NCBI GenBank assembly: GCA_002162955.1
Contig: MABD01000013.1
Coordinates: 1 to 35,833 of the forward strand
DNA length: 35,833 nucleotides
Reading direction: 5' to 3'
DNA from: Gammaproteobacteria bacterium 45_16_T64
GTDB taxonomy: Bacteria; Pseudomonadota; Gammaproteobacteria; Pseudomonadales; Ketobacteraceae
Shown here: in pieces, positions 1 to 9,284 of the stretch
How positions within the stretch are numbered: the stretch's first letter is position 1
Layout of the letters: each line of letters opens with the position of its first letter
The notes under the pieces: model-generated
Seen by the model: only the letters and a program-made list of their open reading frames with translations
Database searches by the model: none
Told to the model about the DNA's origin: nothing
Program-made: the position numbers and the translations under genes

Positions 1-1
1 G

Positions 2-1120
2 GTAAAGCGACCGTGGTACTCGGAGGGCTCGCGCTCGGAGAATCCCGACATGCTTATATCTGAAGCCGTCGCCATCTCGACACGTGTCGCACCGTCATTC
101 ATCCGTGTCGGCCAACTCGAGCTTTTCGCTCGCCGTACACGTAAAAACGAACACCCGAAGGCGTTGGAAGAACTCGAGAAGATTGTTCTGCACTTGATTG
201 ATCGTGAGTACGCGGACGTTGTCGATAGGCAACTCACTACCCCAGAAAAAGTGCTGATGCTGGCGCGCGAGTTTCGTAGCAAGCTCACGTCACTGGTGGC
301 GAACTGGATCCGAGTCGGCTTCTGCCAGGGTAACTTCAACAGTGATAACTGCGCAGTCGGTGGCTTTACACTTGACTATGGTCCCTTCGGCTTTTGCGAT
401 GTCTTTAACCCGCATTATCAGCCTTGGACGGGTGGCGGTCATCACTTCTCGTTCATGAATCAACCAAGCGCAGCGCAAAGCAACTTCGATATGTTTTGTT
501 CAGCGTTACAGCTGTTGCTGGCATCGCATCAGGACTATATGCTGGAGCTTGACGAGATTCAACGTGGATTTTCGAAGGTAATGCACACACAAATGAAAAA
601 GATGTGGGCTGCCAAACTGGGTCTTAGCACTTTGAACAACGTACTGCTCAGCGAGCTAGAAACACTCATGATGCAAACGTCCGTCGATTACACAATATTC
701 TTCCGCGAGCTCTCGTCGATACCCGACGACATTGGCCCACTCAAGAAAAGCTTCTACAATAACTCGGCGTATGATACAGACTCTAAAGAGATGGACAAGC
801 GCTGGGCAGAGTGGCTTTTAAAATGGAAAGCGCTCCTCAACAGTCCCAGTGATGCGAATGCTACTTTGTCCCGATCCAGTGAGGAAATCTCTAGGCAGAT
901 GAAGCTCGTCAACCCAAAATACATTTTGCGAGAGTGGTTTGTTATGCCGGCTTATCAGCAAGCAACTGCGGGAAATTACTCTCTAATTCGAGAGCTGCAG
1001 GACGTAATGACACAGCCATACGCAGAGCATTCGAAGGAAGTGGAGGACAAATACTATAGGTTGAAACCGCCTGAGTTCTTTGAGGTAGGTGGGTTGTCCC
1101 ATCTTAGTTGCTCGTCGTGA
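2..1120 (+). CDS. selO: SelO-family protein (YdiU/UPF0061 pseudokinase AMPylase), 5'-partial
   Basis: The frame is open from base 2, so the N-terminus lies left of the window; 372 residues are visible, ending in TGA at 1118-1120. The first ATG at base 50 is internal. SelO proteins have a kinase fold that binds ATP upside-down and transfers AMP to Ser/Thr/Tyr of target proteins, linked to redox stress. The family block is recognisable: [11 protein letters not shown], then NSDN, in which the Asp and Asn correspond to the catalytic base and metal ligand, then LDYGPFGF, whose Asp is the second metal ligand, followed by [12 protein letters not shown]. The C-terminal region contains the expected long helical segment and ends [17 protein letters not shown], lacking the C-terminal Ser-Sec or Cys-containing tail pattern I could confirm from memory, although a Cys lies third from the end. 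It is divergent from the E. coli form but keeps the catalytic residues that are in view. Confidence 0.85.
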   Translation, partial: VKRPWYSEGSRSENPDMLISEAVAISTRVAPSFIRVGQLELFARRTRKNEHPKALEELEKIVLHLIDREYADVVDRQLTTPEKVLMLAREFRSKLTSLVANWIRVGFCQGNFNSDNCAVGGFTLDYGPFGFCDVFNPHYQPWTGGGHHFSFMNQPSAAQSNFDMFCSALQLLLASHQDYMLELDEIQRGFSKVMHTQMKKMWAAKLGLSTLNNVLLSELETLMMQTSVDYTIFFRELSSIPDDIGPLKKSFYNNSAYDTDSKEMDKRWAEWLLKWKALLNSPSDANATLSRSSEEISRQMKLVNPKYILREWFVMPAYQQATAGNYSLIRELQDVMTQPYAEHSKEVEDKYYRLKPPEFFEVGGLSHLSCSS

Positions 1121-1193
1121 TTCTGAACCAGAAAATCACATTGAGCAGGTAGAAAATGAATTTGTAGAGAGCTAATAGTCTCTGTTTTCTGCG

Positions 1194-1267
1194 TGTAGGG
1201 CATAATACTCAGTAAAAAGAGAGTGATACTCTGAGGTTTTCAATTTACGATAGTGATATACCCTACA
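1194..1267 (+). promoter_or_regulatory. Inverted repeats upstream of the tandem uvrA-like gene
   Basis: TGTAGGG at 1194-1200 and CCCTACA at 1261-1267 are perfect 7-base inverted copies enclosing a 60-base segment. That segment holds a second small palindrome, AGAGT-GAT-ACTCT, at 1220-1232. The region lies directly before the start codon at 1287. It could be a leader hairpin or an operator. I looked for a gammaproteobacterial LexA box (CTGT-N8-ACAG) that would put the gene under SOS control and did not see one. Confidence 0.25.
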
Positions 1268-1286
1268 ATGAGTAAGCTGAGCATTC

Positions 1287-4200
1287 ATGAGCAAAGATTC
1301 GATCATTATCAAAGGCGCACGCCAAAACAACCTAAAAAACCTGGATTTAGAACTACCAACAAATGAGCTAATTGTTGTTACTGGAGTAAGTGGTTCAGGT
1401 AAATCTACTCTCGCTTTTGATACCATTTATGCGGAAGGGCAGCGTCGATATGTTGAAACGTTTTCCGCTTATGCTCGACAGTTTTTGGATAGAATGGATA
1501 AGCCTGCTGTTGATAGCATACAGGGGATTCCGCCAGCAATCGCGATTGATCAAAGTAACCCTGTGAGAACATCCAGATCTACCGTAGGCACGATGACAGA
1601 GTTGAATGACTATTTAAAGCTGTTGTTTGCACGGTTATCGCAGCTTTACTGTCATGGCTGTGGTCAAGAAGTGCGCTGTGATAGTGCTCACAGCATTGTT
1701 GAATCACTTTATCAGGACGTGCCCCGTAAAACCCCATTAATGGTATGTCTACCTATTACGGTGCCACATAATTTTAGTGATGAAGAAGTGCTGCAACTGT
1801 TAAATAACCAAGGTTATATCAGGGTTCATCGGCGATCAGAGCAGCGTGTAGAGGTAGTCCAGGATCGATTAAAGCTTACTGATGAGAATGAAAGCCGTCT
1901 AAGGGAGTCAATAGAGGCTGCGTTGCACCATGGTAGTGGGCGTGTGTTGGTGTACCCCTTGGATGCCGATCGTGAGCCTGGTGAAGCGCTACGTTTTTCT
2001 ACCCACCATCACTGTGCAACCTGTGACATTGATTATGGTGAGCCATCTTCAGGGTTGTTTTCCTTTAACTCACCTATCGGGGCCTGTGAAAGTTGTAAAG
2101 GTTTTGGACGTATTATTGGTGTTGATTATGGGTTGGTGATACCAGATGAGCGTTTGTCTTTATGTGACGGTGCGATCAAGCCTTTTCAAACCCCTAGCAA
2201 TGAAGATATTCAGAATGAATTGATACGACAAGCAAAACGAAACAACATCCCCCTGGATAAGCCTTGGAAAAAATTAAGTAAAAAACATAAGAAGTGGGTT
2301 ATCGAAGGGGATGGTAGTTGGGATGATGGGTGTTGGTTTGGGGTGCAAGGCTTCTTTGATTGGATGGAACGAAAATCCTACAAAATGCATGTTCGGGTTC
2401 TTTTGTCCAAGTACCGTTCGTATACTACGTGCGGTAGTTGTCATGGCGCAAGGTTAAAAACAGACGCATTTTGGTGGCGTTTAGGCAATGTTTGTGATGC
2501 AACGAAGGGATTGAATGGGACAGATCGTTTTGTACCACCGGGCTGTACGTTGGACGCGTCGGAATATGAGAGGGTGCCTGGTTTAACTATTGCTGACATT
2601 ATGCAGTTACCGTTAGAGCAATGTTTGGCCTTTTTTGCCGACCTGACATTACCGGGTTCGTTGGATGATGCTGCGCAATTGCTTATGACGGAGATTCGGT
2701 CACGCTTAGGGTATTTGCTTGAAGTGGGCCTTGGGTATTTGACGTTGGATAGGCAGTCAAGAACCTTGAGCGGGGGGGAGGTTCAGAGGATTAATCTCAC
2801 CACTGCGTTGGGTACATCGCTAGTGAATACCTTATTTGTGCTGGATGAGCCGAGCATTGGGCTTCACCCAAGAGATATTGATCGATTGGTGTCGGTATTA
2901 CATCGGCTTCGTGATGCCGGTAATACATTATTGGTTGTAGAGCATGATCCACAGGTGATATTGGCTGCGGATCGAATCCTAGACATAGGGCCGGGGCCGG
3001 GCAAGGAAGGTGGAGAAATAAGTTTCTATGGAACCCCGGCACAGCTGCTGAAGAAAAAGAGTTCGTTAACCGCGCAATACCTTAATGGGACTAAGCGGGT
3101 TTTTGATGCTAAACAAGAGTTAACATCAGTACCGGCTAAAAATCGTATCAAGAGTATTCGTATTGAAGGCGCGAGTGAGCATAATCTAAAGAATGTATCG
3201 GTTAATATTCCATTAAACCAATTGGTTTGTCTTACGGGTGTTAGTGGGTCAGGTAAGTCAACCTTGATGCGTGACGTTCTATATGCTGGTCTATGCAGGC
3301 ATAAAGGAAAAGGGGGGCAAACTCCTGGAGCTCACGAAGCGTTAATTGGCCATGAACTTGTTGATGATGTTGTGTTGGTTGACCAAAGCCCCATTGGCAA
3401 AACAACACGCTCAATACCGGCGACGTACGTGGGCGCATTTGATGCGATTCGAAAACTGTTTGTCGCTCACCCGGAAGCTGTATCTCGTGGTTATACAGTT
3501 GGAACATTTAGTTTTAACTCAGGAAAAGGGCGCTGCCCAACATGTTCAGGCAATGGATTTGAACATGTTGAGATGCAATTTTTAAGTGATGTTTATCTTC
3601 GTTGTTCTGATTGTGACGGATCGAGATATCGAGAAGAGATCTTACAGATCAAAGTGTTGGGAGGTGCCTCTAATCCTCAACAAAATGACGAAGTACAAGC
3701 AAAATCAATTTCAGAAATACTGGCGCTTACGGTTGATGAGGCGTTAGCATTTTTTGCTGCTTCTCCTGATGTTCTTCGATGCCTGCAGCCCCTTGTTGAT
3801 GTGGGTTTAGGCTATGTTCAGTTAGGTCAGGCTGTGCCAACGCTCAGTGGCGGGGAAGCTCAACGATTAAAGCTAGCGGGTCATTTGGTAGAAACTTCGG
3901 GACGGCGCACGAAGAAATCGAAAAAACAAAGTGAAGAGCAGCAGGGGTCATTGTTTCTGTTTGATGAGCCAACCACAGGTTTGCATTTTGATGATATCGC
4001 AACATTAATGTTGGCGTTCCAGCAGCTAATCGTGGCTGGACATTCGTTGGTAGTGATTGAGCATAACGTAGATGTGATACAGGCTGCGGATTGGTTGATT
4101 GATATTGGCCCAGAAGGTGGCAACGCAGGCGGTGAATTAGTTGTAGCAGGTAAACCCGTTGATGTTGCATTGGATAAAAAATCCCATACGGCCAAGGCGC

Positions 4201-6920
4201 TAAGGGATCAGGCGAACGCGTTAGCGTCTGGACCGATATTAAGCCCCTCAAAAAAGCCCAAACAGAAAGCGGCCGATAGAGTAATACAAGTTCATCATGC
4301 AAGAGAACATAATCTAAAGAATGTGGATATAACCATACCGAGAGACAAGTTTACGGTTATCTCTGGTGTGAGTGGTAGTGGAAAAAGTACGGTTGCATTT
4401 GATATCATTTTTGGTGAAGGTCAAAGGCGGTATTTGGAGTCTCTAAACGCGTATGCTCGTCAATTTGTTCAGCCAGCATCTCGACCGGATGTTGATGCCA
4501 TTCATGGTATTCCCCCTACCGTTGCGATAGAGCAGCGTACCAGTCGTGGAGGGCGAAAAAGTACGGTTGCGACCATGACGGAAATTTATCATTATTTGCG
4601 ATTGCTCTATGTAAAGCTGGGAACACAATATTGCCCAGCGTGTGATGTGGCCATTGAACCGCAAAGTGCTGAATCGATACTGTCTCGTATGTTAAAGGAT
4701 TATCAGGGTAAAACAGTCACGTTGTTGGCTCCTATGGTTGTGGCTAGGAAAGGTATCTATAAGGAGTTGGCGAAGTGGGCAAGTGATAGAAGCTATTCAA
4801 CATTACGCGTTGATGGGGAATATCTTCCAACGGCAGAATGGCCCGTGCTGGATCGGTATAGAGAGCATGACATAGAATTACCCATTGCGACATTGGAAAT
4901 TACCCTTCGTAATGAAAAGCAGGTAGAGGCAGTGCTCAAGCAAACGTTGGATATTGGTAACGGTATCGTTATTGTCTCACCTGATCACTCCAAAAGCAGG
5001 AAAAATCAAGCTGGCGAAAAGAAAGTAAAAGAAGTCCTATTTTCAACAACCCGCTCATGCCCTTCATGTGGTTGTGGTTTTGATGAGTTGGACCCTCGAT
5101 TATTTTCATACAACTCCAAACACGGTTGGTGCACGGAGTGTTTTGGAACGGGCCATACCATTTCAGGCTTTGATGAAGAGCAAAGTGGTGAAGAGGAAAA
5201 TTGGTTAGAATCCAAAAGCCCCGACGATGCCTTGGATGCCAAAGAGAAAGAAATTGTCTGTGGACACTGTGATGGTCAGCGGTTAAATGAAACTGCATTG
5301 GCAGTGCGATTTAGACAGGAATCCATTGCTGATCTGGCGGGGTTGTCCATTGACAGCGCCACCCATTGGTTAGGGAAATTAAAGCTAACCAATAGAGAGC
5401 GCGCGATTGCTCAAGACTTGTTAGTAGAGTTAGAAGGGCGACTGCATTTTTTGCAAAAAGTAGGATTAACCTATCTAACACTTGATCGATCTGCCCCGAC
5501 TTTAAGTGGTGGGGAGGCGCAACGGATTCGTTTGGCCTCTCAGTTGGGTTCCAATTTACAAGGAGTGTGTTACATCCTAGACGAACCAACGATAGGGTTG
5601 CATACGCGGGATAATCGTCAATTAATAGAAACATTACGGGAGTTACAAACCAAAGGCAATACGGTCTTAGTTGTTGAACATGATGAAGATACGATACGTG
5701 AAGCGGATTATTTAATTGATATGGGGCCTCGAGCGGGTATTCATGGAGGGGAAGTCGTCGCTCATGGCAGTTTGGCGCAGTTAAAGAAAAATAAAGACTC
5801 CGTGACTGGCCAATTCATGGCTAAGCCTTTGCGTCACCCGATGACTGACTTGCGAAGTACTGAACAGCGAGCTCAGTTTGACAAGGAAACACTGACAATT
5901 ATCGGTGCGAATGAGAACAATCTTAATAATCTCGATGTGTCCATTCCATTGCGGCGTTTGGTTGGTATCAGTGGTGTTAGTGGTAGTGGAAAAAGCACTC
6001 TGATTCGTTCAATTTTATACAGAAATCTGCGCCCCAAAATCAACATCAAACAATCAAAAGCAGCGAAGGCCAAAAAGCCGCATTGGTTTGGGTGTGACGA
6101 TATTCAAGGTTGGCAGTCTATTACGCGTATTTTAGAGGTTGATCAAACGCCGATAGGCAAAACGACTCGCTCCTGTCCTGTTACCTATCTCGGAATTTGG
6201 GATACTATTCGAAAGCTGTTTGCGGGTACGGTTGATGCACGCTTACGCGGCTATACCCCTGCGAGATTCTCGTTTAATACCGGCGATGGACGCTGCTCAA
6301 CCTGTGGTGGTCACGGCATGGTGAAGGTTGAAATGAACTTCCTGCCGGATGTTCGTGTTGATTGTGAGGAATGCCATGGTTGGCGTTTTAATGACGAGAC
6401 GCTGTCCGTGCGTTACAAGGAAAAGCATATTGGTGAAGTGCTAGCGATGAATATTGAGGAGGCCACCGAGTTTTTCTCTGCTATCAGCTCTGTGCATCAT
6501 ACGTTACAGCTTCTTCAGGATGTTGGGCTGGGTTACTTAACGTTGGGCCAGCAAAGTCCAACGTTAAGTGGTGGTGAAGCTCAGCGTATTAAGCTAGTTA
6601 CCGAGCTGGCCAAAGTCAGGCCGGGAGCGCGAGGGAAGCAACATACTCTTTATGTGCTTGATGAGCCCACGGTGGGCTTGCATATGGCAGATGTAGAAAA
6701 ACTGTTGCGTGTATTGCACAGGTTGGTGGATAGTGGCCATTCAGTATTGGTGATTGAGCATAATTTGGACGTTATTGCGGAATCTGATTGGGTGATCGAT
6801 GTTGGCCCCGAAGGAGGCGAGGGAGGAGGCAAAATTGTAGCGCAAGGTACACCTGCAACAATTTGTAAACGCAAGCGCTCACATACAGGCGTCTATTTAC
6901 GTGAACTGTTAGCGACTTGA
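1287..6920 (+). CDS. Tandem (double-length) UvrA-like excinuclease ABC subunit A
   Basis: The product is 1877 residues, about twice the usual 940 for UvrA, and contains two complete UvrA-like halves in one chain. Walker A motifs GVSGSGKST begin near residues 33, 651, 1027 and 1563. ABC signatures LSGGE begin near 494, 853, 1406 and 1760, each followed by a Walker B LDEP or FDEP. Zn-binding CxxC pairs sit in the UvrA positions of each module. The first half (about 1-1000) has a UvrB-binding-like region and a DNA-binding insertion with YTTCGSCHGARLK. The second half (about 1010-1877) keeps the UvrB-binding-like segment but its insertion domain is very short and acidic. UvrA recognises bulky DNA lesions and loads UvrB; double-length forms are known but poorly studied and may act in self-resistance or specialised repair. 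The ATG at 1287 starts right at the first ABC domain; the ribosome site is weak. It is probably not the housekeeping uvrA. Confidence 0.95.
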   Translation: MSKDSIIIKGARQNNLKNLDLELPTNELIVVTGVSGSGKSTLAFDTIYAEGQRRYVETFSAYARQFLDRMDKPAVDSIQGIPPAIAIDQSNPVRTSRSTVGTMTELNDYLKLLFARLSQLYCHGCGQEVRCDSAHSIVESLYQDVPRKTPLMVCLPITVPHNFSDEEVLQLLNNQGYIRVHRRSEQRVEVVQDRLKLTDENESRLRESIEAALHHGSGRVLVYPLDADREPGEALRFSTHHHCATCDIDYGEPSSGLFSFNSPIGACESCKGFGRIIGVDYGLVIPDERLSLCDGAIKPFQTPSNEDIQNELIRQAKRNNIPLDKPWKKLSKKHKKWVIEGDGSWDDGCWFGVQGFFDWMERKSYKMHVRVLLSKYRSYTTCGSCHGARLKTDAFWWRLGNVCDATKGLNGTDRFVPPGCTLDASEYERVPGLTIADIMQLPLEQCLAFFADLTLPGSLDDAAQLLMTEIRSRLGYLLEVGLGYLTLDRQSRTLSGGEVQRINLTTALGTSLVNTLFVLDEPSIGLHPRDIDRLVSVLHRLRDAGNTLLVVEHDPQVILAADRILDIGPGPGKEGGEISFYGTPAQLLKKKSSLTAQYLNGTKRVFDAKQELTSVPAKNRIKSIRIEGASEHNLKNVSVNIPLNQLVCLTGVSGSGKSTLMRDVLYAGLCRHKGKGGQTPGAHEALIGHELVDDVVLVDQSPIGKTTRSIPATYVGAFDAIRKLFVAHPEAVSRGYTVGTFSFNSGKGRCPTCSGNGFEHVEMQFLSDVYLRCSDCDGSRYREEILQIKVLGGASNPQQNDEVQAKSISEILALTVDEALAFFAASPDVLRCLQPLVDVGLGYVQLGQAVPTLSGGEAQRLKLAGHLVETSGRRTKKSKKQSEEQQGSLFLFDEPTTGLHFDDIATLMLAFQQLIVAGHSLVVIEHNVDVIQAADWLIDIGPEGGNAGGELVVAGKPVDVALDKKSHTAKALRDQANALASGPILSPSKKPKQKAADRVIQVHHAREHNLKNVDITIPRDKFTVISGVSGSGKSTVAFDIIFGEGQRRYLESLNAYARQFVQPASRPDVDAIHGIPPTVAIEQRTSRGGRKSTVATMTEIYHYLRLLYVKLGTQYCPACDVAIEPQSAESILSRMLKDYQGKTVTLLAPMVVARKGIYKELAKWASDRSYSTLRVDGEYLPTAEWPVLDRYREHDIELPIATLEITLRNEKQVEAVLKQTLDIGNGIVIVSPDHSKSRKNQAGEKKVKEVLFSTTRSCPSCGCGFDELDPRLFSYNSKHGWCTECFGTGHTISGFDEEQSGEEENWLESKSPDDALDAKEKEIVCGHCDGQRLNETALAVRFRQESIADLAGLSIDSATHWLGKLKLTNRERAIAQDLLVELEGRLHFLQKVGLTYLTLDRSAPTLSGGEAQRIRLASQLGSNLQGVCYILDEPTIGLHTRDNRQLIETLRELQTKGNTVLVVEHDEDTIREADYLIDMGPRAGIHGGEVVAHGSLAQLKKNKDSVTGQFMAKPLRHPMTDLRSTEQRAQFDKETLTIIGANENNLNNLDVSIPLRRLVGISGVSGSGKSTLIRSILYRNLRPKINIKQSKAAKAKKPHWFGCDDIQGWQSITRILEVDQTPIGKTTRSCPVTYLGIWDTIRKLFAGTVDARLRGYTPARFSFNTGDGRCSTCGGHGMVKVEMNFLPDVRVDCEECHGWRFNDETLSVRYKEKHIGEVLAMNIEEATEFFSAISSVHHTLQLLQDVGLGYLTLGQQSPTLSGGEAQRIKLVTELAKVRPGARGKQHTLYVLDEPTVGLHMADVEKLLRVLHRLVDSGHSVLVIEHNLDVIAESDWVIDVGPEGGEGGGKIVAQGTPATICKRKRSHTGVYLRELLAT

Positions 6921-7075
6921 CAGGCGTTGAGGTCAGCCCATCGCTAATGTCAGCCTTAGTCTCGGAAGCAGTTAATGCCGCAACTGGTGTGTGAACTAGT
7001 TGTGGGCATGGCGGCTAGGTTGAATGGCGAGTAAATTAGAGTTTATTCCAGTCGTTTATTGTGACTAATTCTTTT

Positions 7076-7093
7076 ATGATAAGTATCATTTTT
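7076..7093. promoter_or_regulatory. Palindrome with T-run, possible operator or weak terminator
   Basis: ATGATA-AG-TATCAT (7076-7089) is a perfect 6-base inverted repeat followed by a run of T to 7093. It lies about 100 bases before the methyltransferase start. The hexamers resemble halves of a Fur-type iron box (about 12 of 19 positions against the classical consensus by my alignment), but the spacing is not canonical. A stem this short followed by Ts could also weakly terminate the upstream uvrA-like transcript. I cannot decide between these. Confidence 0.3.
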
Positions 7094-7186
7094 ATCCAGG
7101 GTATTTGGTTTGAAATTTCATCGCCATGTTAGCCTGAAGTACATTCAATGCTCCATCCATAGAATACAGGGGATTGCAGTCTCACC

Positions 7187-8263
7187 ATGATCAATTATGA
7201 CAAACCAAAAGAATTACACGCATTTGATGCAAAATTCGATGCACAGAAAATTGCTTTTGCCCCAGTTGCCTTTCAGGCAGCTCGTTGTTTAATCAAGTTT
7301 GATATATTGAAACACATCGATAATGCAGGTAAGGAGGGCGTAGACTTACAAACATTGGTAAGCAAGTGTACTATTAGTGAGTATGGGATTCATGTGTTGG
7401 TAGATATGGGCATGAGCATGCACTTAATTTGGCAGCAGGAGGGCCGTTATATATTGGATAAAACTGGTCATTTCTTGCTCCATGATACCATGGCGCAACG
7501 TAACCTCAATTTTGTCCACGACGTTTGCTATGAAGGTTTGTATAAGCTAGAGGAGTCCATAGCAAATGGCAAACCAGAAGGGTTGCAGGTGTTTGGCGAT
7601 TGGCCAACGATTTACCCCGGCTTAAAAGATCTACCGGAAGCGGCCAAAAAGAGCTGGTTTGAATTTGATCATTATTATTCAGACCACGCTTTTCCACAGA
7701 CCTTGCCGTTAATCTTTGAATTTGATCCTAAGCATATTTTGGACGTAGGTGGTAATACAGGCAAGTGGGCACTGAAGTGCACTGAGTTCAATAGTGACGT
7801 CAATGTTACGATCATGGATTTGCCTGGCCAGTTGGCGGAAGCTAAGAAAAATGCAGAAAAAGCCGGTGTGGCTGATCGGGTTGATGGGTTTGAGATTAAT
7901 TTGCTTGATGAAAATCAAGGTTTTTATCAAGGCGCAGATACCATTTGGATGAGCCAGTTTCTTGATTGCTTTAGTAAGGATGAGATTTTAAGTATCTTGA
8001 AGCGGGCAGCCAAAGTGATGAATGGTGATACTCGATTATTTATACTGGAAACGTTCTGGGACAGACAGCCGTTTGAAGCAGGTTCTTACTGCGTTAACGC
8101 CACCTCGCTTTACTTTACTGCTATGGCTAATGGTAACAGTCGTATGTACCATTCTAAAGATATGATTAAACTCGTGCAGGAAGCGGGTTTATATGTAGAG
8201 AAGGATACCGATGACTTAGGTTTGGGCCATACATTATTAAATTGCCGTCTAAAACCCGAGTAG
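7187..8263 (+). CDS. SAM-dependent O-methyltransferase-like protein
   Basis: The product is 358 residues. The N-terminal part (about 20-95) looks like the winged-helix dimerisation domain of family 2 O-methyltransferases: AARCLIKFDILKHI, then a helix-turn-helix-like stretch and YILDKTGHFLL. The C-terminal Rossmann-fold domain has the SAM-binding glycine motif ILDVGGNTGKWA at about 184-195 and an acidic ribose-contacting strand end (VTIMDLPGQL). A typical late strand, RLFILETFWDR, follows. Family members methylate hydroxyl groups of small molecules, often in secondary metabolism, but the substrate cannot be inferred; there are no biosynthetic neighbours. The usual catalytic His of plant-type enzymes is not clear here: the equivalent region reads MSQFLDCFSKDE. 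Start ATG 7187 has AGGGG about 12 bases upstream. It is a single-gene unit, convergent with hcp. Confidence 0.82.
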   Translation: MINYDKPKELHAFDAKFDAQKIAFAPVAFQAARCLIKFDILKHIDNAGKEGVDLQTLVSKCTISEYGIHVLVDMGMSMHLIWQQEGRYILDKTGHFLLHDTMAQRNLNFVHDVCYEGLYKLEESIANGKPEGLQVFGDWPTIYPGLKDLPEAAKKSWFEFDHYYSDHAFPQTLPLIFEFDPKHILDVGGNTGKWALKCTEFNSDVNVTIMDLPGQLAEAKKNAEKAGVADRVDGFEINLLDENQGFYQGADTIWMSQFLDCFSKDEILSILKRAAKVMNGDTRLFILETFWDRQPFEAGSYCVNATSLYFTAMANGNSRMYHSKDMIKLVQEAGLYVEKDTDDLGLGHTLLNCRLKPE

Positions 8264-8311
8264 TGATTCTCATCAGAGGTGCTGATAGTACAATTTAGTC
8301 AAGGTGTGAGG

Positions 8312-8347
8312 TAGAGGGGCAGCCAGCTAGCGCTGCCTGACCCTCTA
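8312..8347. terminator. Stem-loop between convergent methyltransferase and hcp genes
   Basis: TAGAGGG (8312-8318) pairs perfectly with CCCTCTA (8341-8347), and inside it GGCAGC pairs with GCTGCC, giving a long GC-rich hairpin with a small asymmetric bulge. It sits between the 3' ends of two convergent genes, the expected place for a shared terminator. Neither side has a clear T-run, so it may be a transcript-stabilising hairpin rather than an intrinsic terminator. Confidence 0.5.
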
Positions 8348-8362
8348 GGTATGAATAGTGGA

Positions 8363-8845
8363 CTATGCTTTCTTCGCGAGAGCGATATCGTAGCCGAATC
8401 GACCCTTACCGCTGCGCGCATTGGTTTCACCCGCTTCGGTGAAAGCGACTTCAAATTGTGAGAAGCTTAGTGATATGGTTTCACCTGGCTCGCCGTCGCT
8501 TGATGCGCCAATTGAGAAGCTGCTGATGAGCGTATCTTCTAAGGTGTAAGTTAAGAATTCTTCCAGCTGATCGCCACCAGTGGTGACGAAATGGATCAGT
8601 ACCTTTTTACCTTTTGTGCCAACGGTGGACTCTTGGATCAACAAAGGTGTTGATTTGTCGGTCGCTTTAGTCAGAGTGATTTCGCTGATGCTTGGGCGAG
8701 AGGCTTCACGGTTCGCCATGCGACCGGCAGTTTGAGATATCGCCCGTCCAACACCCCAGTTGAAGCTTGATACGTCAATCATTTTCTCGTAACCAGTTGC
8801 AGTGGCGTTGCCTTCGATGCCTTCAAATTCCAAGTAAATAGCCAT
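8363..8845 (-). CDS. hcp: Hcp family type VI secretion tube protein (orphan)
   Basis: The product is 160 residues, the standard Hcp length. The family pattern is visible: MAIYLEFEGIEGNAT at the start, then YEKMIDVSSFNWGV, then ISEITLTKATDKSTPLL, and GETISLSFSQFEVAF near the end. Hcp hexamers stack to form the tube fired by type VI secretion systems and also chaperone small effectors in their lumen. No sheath, baseplate, VgrG or ClpV genes are in the window, so this is an orphan hcp. Orphan hcp genes commonly travel with an effector gene; the neighbour starting at 9285 on the opposite strand is a candidate. The start ATG has GGA about 8 bases upstream on the minus strand. There is no C-terminal extension, so the protein itself is not an evolved (effector-fused) Hcp. 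Confidence 0.9.
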   Translation of the reverse strand: MAIYLEFEGIEGNATATGYEKMIDVSSFNWGVGRAISQTAGRMANREASRPSISEITLTKATDKSTPLLIQESTVGTKGKKVLIHFVTTGGDQLEEFLTYTLEDTLISSFSIGASSDGEPGETISLSFSQFEVAFTEAGETNARSGKGRFGYDIALAKKA

Positions 8846-9284
8846 AATGTTTTTCCAATGTAGGTCTGTATATGAGTGTGGTTTGTATTTGGTTGTGTGT
8901 CGCTGTGTGAATCTATCTTCCTAAGCAGTAAGTGAATTATTGCAGAGTAGTGTGTTTTTGACACGTGAATAAGTCACTTAACAAAAGGTAGTAATATACC
9001 TTGTTGCTGACCTAGGGCAAGGCGAGAGAGTTGCCATAATTTGGTATTTGTACCGCTCAATTTCATGACTTATTCACGAGAATAGTACTGTTACCATCTG
9101 TGTTCATCTGTGATAATTTGCACGGTTTCGCTAGAGAAAATGATGTGGCTTCAGCGAGTGCTGCACCTGCGATTGTTTGCTCAGCGGTACACAAAGCCTG
9201 CGTCGGATTATTATGTAGCGGTAAAGGTTGATTTGCTTATGATATTGCAGCATCAAAAAATCTTAATTATTCGGAAGTTATGGT
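8846..9284. other. 439-base divergent intergenic region between hcp and putative effector gene
   Basis: This region must hold the promoters for both hcp (minus) and the 374-residue gene (plus). I see no convincing sigma70 pair. Its centre is occupied by an inverted-repeat element (8964-9078, listed separately). A 63-codon open frame at 9110-9301 has no recognisable features and overlaps the next gene's start, so it is not called. Confidence 0.7.
8964..9078. repeat. 115-base element with perfect 13-base terminal inverted repeats (MITE-like)
   Basis: CGTGAATAAGTCA at 8964-8976 and TGACTTATTCACG at 9066-9078 are perfect inverted copies. The interior contains further short hairpins: AAGGTA with TACCTT near 8986-9003, GGCAA with TTGCC near 9017-9036, and GGTA with TACC just before the right end. 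There is no coding capacity. This is the layout of a small non-autonomous palindromic element, but no target-site duplication is clear, so it could instead be a pair of regulator sites 90 bases apart. Confidence 0.5.

Noticed and set aside
1121-1286. LexA (SOS) box before the UvrA-like gene
   Set aside because: No CTGT-N8-ACAG match was found in the intergenic sequence.
2772-2778. Run of seven G in the UvrA-like gene as a phase-variation tract
   Set aside because: It falls in the conserved ABC signature (SGGE codons) and is short; ordinary codon use explains it.
3844-4302. 152-codon minus-strand frame inside the UvrA-like gene
   Set aside because: Entirely antisense to a conserved ABC module, with no recognisable protein features.
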